From Micromonospora sp. M71_S20 (lineage in GTDB: Bacteria > Actinomycetota > Actinomycetes > Mycobacteriales > Micromonosporaceae), in the NCBI RefSeq assembly GCF_003664255.1, contig NZ_RCCV01000003.1, positions 186,001-250,000 of the forward strand: a stretch of DNA of 64,000 nt, in the 5' to 3' direction. A program made the translations under genes and the position numbers. Within the stretch, counting starts at the first letter, position 1. Each line of letters begins with the position of its first letter. A model generated the notes under the pieces. The model made no database searches. It was not told where the DNA came from and saw nothing but the letters and a program-made list of their open reading frames with translations. Of this stretch, positions 7,945 to 14,615 are shown piece by piece.

Positions 7945-9123
7945 TCAGCCGCCGGCGGTCGGAAGCTCGGGGCTGAGCACGGCGCGGACGCAACCGTCGG
8001 CACGGTCCCGGAACAGCGCGTACCCCTCCGCGCCCCGCTCCAGCGGCAGCCGGTGGGTGGCCAGGTGCTCGGTACGCAGCTCGTCGCGGGCCATCCGCTC
8101 CAGCAGCATCGGGATGTAGCGCTGCCCGTGCTGCCGCGCACCCCGCACCGTCAGTCCCTTGTTGGTGACCGCCCCGAGCGGGAAGGTGTCGACGAAGCCC
8201 GTGAACTCGCCGAGCAGGAAGACCGAGCCGCCCTTGCGGCAGGCGTGCACGGCCTCCCGGACGGCGGCCGGTCGCTCGGCGCCGCCGGTGAACCGCTCGG
8301 CCAGCGACCGGGGGCCGTGCCCGTTCCAGGCCGCCCCGACCGCCTCGACGCACACGTCCGGGCCCCGCCCGCCGGTGCGCTCGCGCAGCTCGGCGGTGAC
8401 GTCGGCGAGCCGGTGGTCGATCGTCTCCGCGCCGGCGTGCCGTTCGGCCATCCGCAGCCGCTCGTCCTCGGCGTCGACGACGATGACCCGCTCCGCGCCG
8501 AGCAGCCACGCCGCCCGGGCCGCGAGTTGCCCGACCGCGCCCGCGCCCCAGACCGCCACCACGTCGCCGGGGCGCACCTGGCCGAGGTCCGCGCCCATCC
8601 AGCCGGCCGGCGCGGCGTCGGAGGCGAACAGCGCGCGGTCGTCGCTGACGGGCTCCGGCACGGTGAACGCGCCGACGTCCGCGTACGGCACCCGGACGTA
8701 CTCGGCGTGGCTGCCGGCGAAGCCGCCCAGCGCCCGGGGCTGGCCGAACGCGCCGCCGGTGGGGTGGCCCCAGGCCGCCTCGGTGACGGCGGGGTCGGCG
8801 CTGCCGTTGTCGCAGCAGGAGGGCAGGTCGCGCCGGCAGTACCAGCAGCTGCCGCAGGCCACCGACGAGCAGACCACCACCCGGTCGCCGACCCGGTGCC
8901 GGCGTACCTCCGGCCCGACCTCGACCACCTCGCCGAGGAACTCGTGCCCGAGCACGTCGCCGACGGCGAGGAACGGCACCCGCCCGGCCAGCAGCGGCAG
9001 GTCCCCGCCGCAGGTGGCGCTCTGCCGGACCCGGACGACGACGTCGTGGCCGTTGCGCAGCTCCGGGTCGGGCACCTGCCGTACCGCCAGCTCGCCCGCG
9101 CCCACCCAGCACAGCGCCCTCAT
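7945..9123 (-). CDS. Zinc-dependent alcohol dehydrogenase (formaldehyde dehydrogenase-like)
   Basis: 392 residues. A medium-chain dehydrogenase: the GroES-like domain has GHEFLGEVVEVG (59-70) with catalytic zinc ligands and a structural-zinc Cys cluster VACGSCWYCRRDLPSCC; the nucleotide fold is VWGAGAVGQLAARAAWLLGA with VVDAEDERL after beta-2, favouring NAD(H). The overall pattern resembles glutathione-independent formaldehyde dehydrogenase-type enzymes. Its ATG overlaps the stop of the upstream SRPBCC gene (ATGA at 9120-9123), so the two are translationally coupled. Real substrate unknown. Confidence 0.9.
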   Translation of the reverse strand: MRALCWVGAGELAVRQVPDPELRNGHDVVVRVRQSATCGGDLPLLAGRVPFLAVGDVLGHEFLGEVVEVGPEVRRHRVGDRVVVCSSVACGSCWYCRRDLPSCCDNGSADPAVTEAAWGHPTGGAFGQPRALGGFAGSHAEYVRVPYADVGAFTVPEPVSDDRALFASDAAPAGWMGADLGQVRPGDVVAVWGAGAVGQLAARAAWLLGAERVIVVDAEDERLRMAERHAGAETIDHRLADVTAELRERTGGRGPDVCVEAVGAAWNGHGPRSLAERFTGGAERPAAVREAVHACRKGGSVFLLGEFTGFVDTFPLGAVTNKGLTVRGARQHGQRYIPMLLERMARDELRTEHLATHRLPLERGAEGYALFRDRADGCVRAVLSPELPTAGG

Positions 9124-9566
9124 CGCGGCGGCCCCGCCGGACGGTCGGCCGGCCGGCGGTCAGCGCGGAGCACCTCGCCGGTCTCGGCGAGCTGCTTGAC
9201 CTCCCGCAGCGCCCGGCGGACCAGCAGGCCGGGGTCGTCGCCGACCAGGTGGGCGGCGAGCCCCGCCGGGGCCGCCGCGCCGGGCACCGGCCGGGCCGCC
9301 AGCTCCGTGCCCCGGCAGCCGGGGGCCGGCCGCAGCTCGACCTGCACCGCGCCGCCGAGCCGGCGCAGGGGCTCCGGCCAGCGGCCGCCGGGCAGCACCT
9401 CGCCGGGCGCGCGGTCGACGGTCACCACCTGCCAGCCCGCGGGGCGCGGGTCGGCACCGGCCGCGCGGGGCCAGGCCGTCCCGCGCCGCCGTACGGCCAG
9501 CGCCCGGCCCGCCGCCACGACGGCGAGCGCCGCCCCCGTCGCGCCCGCCAGCCCTCTCCGCTTCAC
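9120..9566 (-). CDS. Small SRPBCC-like protein with N-terminal membrane anchor
   Basis: 148 residues from a GTG at 9566. The frame runs far upstream through the antisense of the LuxR gene, but that part is a shadow; the GTG begins a sensible protein with a hydrophobic segment (GATGAALAVVAAGRALAV) followed by WQVVTVDRAPGEVLPGG, VQVELRPAPGCRGTELAARP and ALREVKQLAETGEVLRAD. The latter motifs fit small polyketide-cyclase/SRPBCC-type proteins that often precede an alcohol dehydrogenase in actinobacteria. Coupled by ATGA to the dehydrogenase. Biochemical role unknown. Confidence 0.65.
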   Translation of the reverse strand: MKRRGLAGATGAALAVVAAGRALAVRRRGTAWPRAAGADPRPAGWQVVTVDRAPGEVLPGGRWPEPLRRLGGAVQVELRPAPGCRGTELAARPVPGAAAPAGLAAHLVGDDPGLLVRRALREVKQLAETGEVLRADRRPADRPAGPPR

Positions 9567-9758
9567 CTCGGCCCCGCCTCCCGTTCCCCGTTCACGCCGG
9601 ACGCGCACCGGCGCGCGCGGCCGGTCGCCCGCGTACGACCAGGGTCGTCCGGGGCGGGGTGAAGCCGGATCCCCCCGAAGGGGTGAACGGGCCCGCGCCG
9701 GGTAACCGCCGCCCGCGGGACCTGGGGGAGTGGACGCATCGGTGGAGGGCGGGGCCGG

Positions 9759-12700
9759 ATGCCGGAGGACGTACGGGACACGGGAGTCGTCGCGGTCGCG
9801 CCCGGGCGGGCCGGCGCGCCGCTGCTGGCGTCGCGGCTGTGCCCCGCCCCGCCGCCGGAGCCGCTGGTGCTGCGGCCCCGGCTGCTGCGGGCGCTGGACG
9901 AGGGGACCGCCGGGCCGGTCACCCTGGTCCGCGCCCCGGCGGGGTGGGGAAAGACGACACTGCTCGCCTCCTGGTACCGGGCCGCCGGCCAGGCCGGCGC
10001 GCACCGGGGCCGGGTGGGGGAGGGGCCGGTGACCGCCGCCGCCGGAGGGCCCCGGGACGACGGGCCGGCCGGTGCCGCGCCGGGCGACTTCGGCGCGGCG
10101 GCGGGCGTACCGGCGGAACCTGACCGGCCCCGGGCGGCCTGGGTCTCCGTGGAGGCCGGCGACGACGGGGACCGGCTCTGGTCCTACCTCGCGGCGGCGC
10201 TGCGCGCGGCCACGGACCCCGGCGACGACGTGGCGTCCCCGCCCGTGCCCGACCGGCCGCCCCGCCCCGACCAGTTGGAGGTGCTGGCCGCGGCCCTCGC
10301 CGCCCGGGAACGGCCGGTGCTGCTGGTCCTGGACGACCTGCACCGGATCGCCGACCCGGAGGCGCTGGCCGGACTGGAGTTCCTGCTCCGCCACGCCGAG
10401 CAGCGGCTGCGGCTGGTGGTCGGCGCCCGCGCCGGCATGCCGCTGGCCGTGCACCGGCTGCGGCTGGCCGGCGAGCTGACCGAGGTCGGCCCCGACGAAC
10501 TGGCCTTCAGCGGCGACGAGGTCGCCGACCTGCTGACCGCGCACGGGGTGGCGCTGCCGGCGGCCGGGGTGCGCCGGCTGCGGGAACGCACCGGCGGCTG
10601 GCCGGCGGCGCTCCGCTTCGCCGCGCTGGCGCTGCGCGGGCAGCCGGACCCGGCCCGCTGGGCCGAGCAGTTCGGCGGCGACCAGCCGGACGTGGCCGGC
10701 TACCTGCGCGAGGAGGTGCTCGCCGGGCTCGACCCGGACGCGCGGGACCTGCTGCGCCGCTCCGCCGTCGCCGACGCGGTCTGCGCCGGCCTCGCCGACG
10801 CGCTGACCGGCCGGGGCGACGCCGAGCAGACGCTGGCCGGCCTGGCCGGTGACGGCGGGCTGCTGCGCCGCGACGACAGCCGCCCGCCCTGGTACCGGTG
10901 CCCCCCGCTCCTGGCCGACCTGCTGCACGCCGAGCTGGGCCGGCTGCCCGCCGACGAACTGCGCGACCTGCACCTGCGCGCGGCCGGCTGGTACGCCGAC
11001 AACGGGCGGCCCGCCGAGGGGCTGCGGCACGCGCTCGCCGGCGGCGACCACGACCGGGCCGCCGCGCTCTTCGTGGCCCGCTGGCCGGAACTGGTCCCGT
11101 ACGACCGGGAGACGCCCGCCGGCCGTCCGCCCGCGCCCCCGCCGCCGGAGGCGGTGCGCCGCGATCCGGAGCTCGGCCTGGCCTGCGCGGCCGAGCGGGC
11201 CGGCGCCGGCGACGCCACCGCCGCCGCCGGGCACCTGCGCGGCGCCGTCGAGGCCGCCCGGACCCTGCCGGCGCCGCGCCGGGACCGGTTCCGGCGCCTG
11301 GTCACCGCGCTGGAACTCACCCTGGCCCGGCTGGCCGACGACCCCGAAGCGGTACGCGCCGCCGCGGCCCGGCTGCTCGCCACCCGCCCCGCGCCGTCCC
11401 CGGCGTCGCCCGATCCGTCCGCGTCCCCGGCCCCGTCGCCCGGACCGTCCGGGTCCCCGGTGCCGGCCGGAGCGACCCCGTCGCCGGGGTCGGCCGCAGC
11501 GCCCGCGTCGGCGGCGACCGGTGGGCCAGCGGGGCACCCGGTGGCGTCGGGGAGCGCCGCCGACGGGCTGCTCGCCGCGCCGATGCCCGCCGAGCCGCGC
11601 GGCGCCGTCGCCGAGGACGCCGACGTGCGGGCGGTGGCCGGCACCGCGCTGGGCCTGGTCGACCTGGCGGACGGGGACCTGCCCGCCGCCGGCCTCGCCT
11701 TCGCCCGGTCGCTGTCGGCGGCCCGGGAGGCCGGGCGAGCGCGTACGGAGCTGGTCTGCGCCAGCCGGGCGGCCCTGCTGCACGCCGTCCGGGGCGAGCT
11801 GCGGGCCGCCGAGACCCTCGCCCGGGACGCCCTCGCCATGCCGCCCTGCCACGGCTGGTCCTGCCGCGAGGACTGCGCCCACGCGTACCTGGCGCTGGCC
11901 CTGGTCGCGCTGCACAGGGACCAGCCCGAGGAGGCGGAGGCGAATTTGACGCTGGCCACACCCGCCACCGGCGAGCCCGTGGTGGGGGCGGTGGCGGCGT
12001 TGTGCCGGGCGTACCTGCTGCGGGACGCCGGCGACCTGCCCGAGGGCCACCGGGTGCTGGCCGAGGCGCGGGAGCGGCTGACCGAGCGCCCCCGGGCCGG
12101 CGAGCTGACGCACTGGCTGCTGGCCGCCGAGTCGGACGTACGCGGGGCACGGGGCGACCTGGGCGCCGCCCGGGACCTGCTCACGCGGGCACCCGACGCG
12201 ACCGCCCCGCCGCTGGCCGTCGCGCTCGCCCGGGTGGAGTTGCGGGCCGGCGACCCGCGCGCCGCCGGGTACGCGCTGCCGGACTGGGAGTCGCCGGAGG
12301 CAACCGGCTGGCCGCTGCCCGTACGCCTGGACGCCGCCGTGCTCGACGCGGTGCTGGCCGGGCGCGCGGGCGACGACCGGCGGGCCGGCCGACTGCTGGA
12401 GCGCGCCCTCGACCTGGCCGGGCCGGAGGGGTTCCGGCGGGCGTTCACGCGCGCCGAGCCCGGGGTCCGCGACCTGCTCGCCGCGCACCTGGACGCCGGT
12501 ACGGCGCACTGGCCGATGGTCAGCGAGCTGGTCCGGGGCGCCGACGCGCCGGCCGAGCGGGCCCCGGCGGAGCGGGGCACGGGGGCGCTGGACGAGCCGC
12601 TGACCGAGCGGGAGCTGACGATCCTGCGCTACCTGCAGAGCATCCTGTCCAACGTGGAGATCGCGGCCGAGCTTTCCCTGTCGGTCAACACGGTCAAGAC

Positions 12701-12785
12701 CCACGTGCGCAACATCTACCGCAAGCTCGACGCCACCCGCCGCCGCGAGGCCGTCCGCCGAGCCCGCTCCCTCCACCTGATCTAA
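9759..12785 (+). CDS. LAL-type (MalT-like) LuxR family transcriptional regulator
   Basis: 1008 residues. N-terminal ATPase: Walker A APAGWGKTTLLASWY near 60-75 and Walker B RPVLLVLDDLHRI near 185-197, a STAND/MalT-type NTPase with the GWPAALRFAALAL segment. A long helical TPR-like middle follows. The C-terminus is a LuxR helix-turn-helix (LTERELTILRYLQSILSNVE, SVNTVKTHVRNIYRKL). Two low-complexity inserts stand out: a Gly/Ala/Pro stretch right after the Walker A strand (~75-125) and a Pro/Ser-rich block (~545-600). LAL regulators switch on catabolic or antibiotic genes after inducer binding and ATP hydrolysis; the target here is unknown. The stop codon abuts a CCCA repeat tract. Confidence 0.92.
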   Translation: MPEDVRDTGVVAVAPGRAGAPLLASRLCPAPPPEPLVLRPRLLRALDEGTAGPVTLVRAPAGWGKTTLLASWYRAAGQAGAHRGRVGEGPVTAAAGGPRDDGPAGAAPGDFGAAAGVPAEPDRPRAAWVSVEAGDDGDRLWSYLAAALRAATDPGDDVASPPVPDRPPRPDQLEVLAAALAARERPVLLVLDDLHRIADPEALAGLEFLLRHAEQRLRLVVGARAGMPLAVHRLRLAGELTEVGPDELAFSGDEVADLLTAHGVALPAAGVRRLRERTGGWPAALRFAALALRGQPDPARWAEQFGGDQPDVAGYLREEVLAGLDPDARDLLRRSAVADAVCAGLADALTGRGDAEQTLAGLAGDGGLLRRDDSRPPWYRCPPLLADLLHAELGRLPADELRDLHLRAAGWYADNGRPAEGLRHALAGGDHDRAAALFVARWPELVPYDRETPAGRPPAPPPPEAVRRDPELGLACAAERAGAGDATAAAGHLRGAVEAARTLPAPRRDRFRRLVTALELTLARLADDPEAVRAAAARLLATRPAPSPASPDPSASPAPSPGPSGSPVPAGATPSPGSAAAPASAATGGPAGHPVASGSAADGLLAAPMPAEPRGAVAEDADVRAVAGTALGLVDLADGDLPAAGLAFARSLSAAREAGRARTELVCASRAALLHAVRGELRAAETLARDALAMPPCHGWSCREDCAHAYLALALVALHRDQPEEAEANLTLATPATGEPVVGAVAALCRAYLLRDAGDLPEGHRVLAEARERLTERPRAGELTHWLLAAESDVRGARGDLGAARDLLTRAPDATAPPLAVALARVELRAGDPRAAGYALPDWESPEATGWPLPVRLDAAVLDAVLAGRAGDDRRAGRLLERALDLAGPEGFRRAFTRAEPGVRDLLAAHLDAGTAHWPMVSELVRGADAPAERAPAERGTGALDEPLTERELTILRYLQSILSNVEIAAELSLSVNTVKTHVRNIYRKLDATRRREAVRRARSLHLI

Positions 12786-12845
12786 CCCACCCACCCACCC
12801 ACCCACCCACCCACCCACCCACCCACCCACCCACCCACCCACCCA
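12786..12845. repeat. (CCCA)15 tetranucleotide microsatellite, G-quadruplex-capable
   Basis: Fifteen uninterrupted copies of CCCA begin at the base after the TAA stop of the LuxR gene and end in five C. The minus strand reads (TGGG)15, far more than the four G-triplets needed for an intramolecular G-quadruplex. It sits between convergent genes and so could stall transcription from either side. Copy number is likely unstable by slippage. Confidence 0.95.
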
Positions 12846-12855
12846 CCCCCTCTTC

Positions 12856-12916
12856 GGTGATCATGAGGTTTGCGTCTCGGGAGTGCGCTTTCCAGTACGC
12901 AAACCTCATGATCACC
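12856..12916. repeat. GATCATG palindromic element 1
   Basis: Perfect 20-bp inverted repeat (12856-12875 and 12897-12916; arms begin GGTGATCATGAGG) around a 21-nt loop, between convergent genes. A second element of similar design lies at 42149-42219. The loop, read on the minus strand, has GGAAAGCGCACTCC, close to CGAAAGCAGCACCG in the other element. It may terminate transcription for both genes or be a dispersed REP-like palindrome. Confidence 0.85.
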
Positions 12917-13017
12917 GGCCCGGAGGCGGCCCGGAGCCTGCCCGGAGGCGGCCCGGAGCCGGTCCGGAGGCGGGTCCCGGAGGCGGGCCGGTGGGCCGGG
13001 GATGGGCGGGGTGGGTG

Positions 13018-13563
13018 TCAGGGGGTGGCGGCGTCGACGGCCGCCAGGAGGTCCGCGACGTCGTAGTCCCCGTCGTGGCGGGTGCCGTTGACGAACAGGG
13101 TCGGGGTGGCGTGGACGCCGCTGCGGATGCCGCCCACGAAGTCCCGCCGTACCCGGTCGCCGTGCGCCTGCCGCTCCACCTCGGCGGCGACCTCGTCGGC
13201 GGGCAGGCCGAGCTGCTCCATGCCGAGCGACAAATGCACGGGGTCGAGCTGGTCCTGGTGCTCGTAGAGCCAGTCGTGCATCGCCCAGAACTGCCCGCGC
13301 CGGCCGGCCGCCTCGGTCGCCTCGGCGGCCTGCTCCGCGTACGGGTGCATGTTGGTGATCGGGAAGTGCCGGTACACCAGCCGCACCGTGTCGGCCCGCT
13401 GCCGCAGCAGCTCCCGCAGGTTCGCGTACGCGGCTCCGCAGAACCGGCACTGGAAGTCGGCGTACTCGACGACGGTCACCGGCGCGTCGACCGGCCCGCG
13501 GATGTGGTCGTGCCCGGTCACCGGGGTCCGCAGGCGGGCGGTGACCTGGAGTGGAGTGGTCAT
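13018..13563 (-). CDS. DsbA-family thioredoxin-fold protein
   Basis: 181 residues. A thioredoxin-like domain with insertion, typical of DsbA/FrnE-like oxidoreductases: VTVVEYADFQCRFC gives the CxxC pair at C39 and C42, and the cis-Pro loop is HATPTLFVNG near 150-159. There is no signal peptide, so it is probably cytoplasmic; such actinobacterial proteins are thought to act as thiol oxidoreductases under stress. It opens with ATG at 13563 and lies 86 bp from the BON gene on the same strand, possibly co-transcribed with it. Confidence 0.9.
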   Translation of the reverse strand: MTTPLQVTARLRTPVTGHDHIRGPVDAPVTVVEYADFQCRFCGAAYANLRELLRQRADTVRLVYRHFPITNMHPYAEQAAEATEAAGRRGQFWAMHDWLYEHQDQLDPVHLSLGMEQLGLPADEVAAEVERQAHGDRVRRDFVGGIRSGVHATPTLFVNGTRHDGDYDVADLLAAVDAATP

Positions 13564-13649
13564 CGGGTGGTCCCCTCAGTCATGCCTCCCAGCCTTCGCC
13601 GCGACGGGGTGAGGGTGGCTCACCCCGCCCGGGTGGTCCGGCGCCCGGC

Positions 13650-14336
13650 TCAGCCCAGCACCGGGGCGACCGCGATGTGGTTCTGCACCTCGCGGATGCC
13701 CGGCGCGCACCAGACGGTCCGTTCCACCTCGGCCCGCTCCGGCATCGAGTGGACCAGCCCGCCGAGCACCACGGTGTCGCCGTGCACCCGGACGGTGATC
13801 CGTTCCGCCTCGGTGGCCCCGTTGCGGGCCAGCGCGTCGACGATCCGCACCGCCAGGGCGTGCCCGTCCGGCCGGACGTCCGGGCGCACGGTGATGCCGT
13901 TGCTGACTCCGCGTACGCCGGTCAACCGGGCCACGGCGCGTTCGGCGGCGCGGCGCTGGTACTCCCAGTCCACCTCGCCGTGCAGCGTGACCCAGCCGTG
14001 CGAGACGGTCACGTCGAGCTGCTCCAGCGGGACGAACGCGTCCCACTCGAGCGCGTGCCCGGCCGCGGCGGCGATGTCCGGGTCGGCGCGTTCCGCACCG
14101 GTACCGAGGCGTACCGCCAGGTCGTTGGCGACCGCCCGGACGCGCGCCACCCGGTGCGCCGCCCGCTCGGCGGCCCACTTCTTGGCATAGCTGTCCACCC
14201 GGCCGGTCAGCGTGACCACGCCCTCGGCGACCGTCACGCCGATCTCGTGCGGCCGTACCCGGGGTTCCCAGGTCAGCTCGTCGAGGACGGCCGACTGGAT
14301 GTCCTGGTCGGTGCGGCTGATCGTCTCGATGGCCAT
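13650..14336 (-). CDS. Triple BON-domain protein
   Basis: 228 residues with three BON repeats of about 70 residues: ~10-75 (IQSAVLDELTWEPRV ... VTLTGRVDSYAKKWAAERAA), ~85-150 (VTVSHGWVTLHGEVDWEYQRRAAERA) and ~160-228 (ITVRVHGDTVVLGGLVHSMPERAEVER). BON domains bind phospholipid or sugar surfaces and occur in stress proteins such as OsmY. No signal peptide is visible, so it is probably cytoplasmic or envelope-associated. A good GAGGAG precedes the ATG. Same strand as the DsbA-like gene; both may be part of a stress response, which is inference. Confidence 0.9.
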   Translation of the reverse strand: MAIETISRTDQDIQSAVLDELTWEPRVRPHEIGVTVAEGVVTLTGRVDSYAKKWAAERAAHRVARVRAVANDLAVRLGTGAERADPDIAAAAGHALEWDAFVPLEQLDVTVSHGWVTLHGEVDWEYQRRAAERAVARLTGVRGVSNGITVRPDVRPDGHALAVRIVDALARNGATEAERITVRVHGDTVVLGGLVHSMPERAEVERTVWCAPGIREVQNHIAVAPVLG

Positions 14337-14437
14337 CTGTCACTCCTCACGGATAGCTGTCCGGTGCGCACGGGCCCGCCGGGACCGATCCTGGCGCCGG
14401 CCGGGATGATGGCCCCTCACCCGATGCGGGTGGTTCC

Positions 14438-14476
14438 TGGGAGCGCTTCCAGCGGGTCGGTGGAATCGGCTAGGGT
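14438..14476 (+). promoter_or_regulatory. CebR-like operator and promoter of the xyloglucanase gene
   Basis: TGGGAGCGCTTCCA (14438-14451) differs by one base from the palindrome TGGGAGCGCTCCCA bound by CebR, the LacI-family cellulose-utilisation repressor of streptomycetes. It overlaps a possible -35 (TTCCAG, 14447-14452); a good -10 TAGGGT lies at 14471-14476 after 18 bp. A repressor bound here would block polymerase until cello-oligosaccharides release it. No LacI-family gene lies in this window. Confidence 0.7.
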
Positions 14477-14615
14477 AAGCCCGTTCCTCGGGTGCGGGAG
14501 CCGTCGCGCCGATGACCGGAGCCAGGGCAACTCCGGCGCGATTCCGCACGTCCCCGTTGCCGGGCGTGGCCGTCACCACGTCCGCTCCCGGCGTCTCCCC
14601 CGGAAGGAACCGCAG

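Noticed and set aside
9567..12842. A 1240-residue minus-strand frame over the LuxR gene
   Set aside because: It is the antisense of the LAL regulator, full of Gly/Arg/Pro, and begins within the CCCA tract (GGWV repeats). Only its last 148 codons, from GTG 9566, look like a gene.
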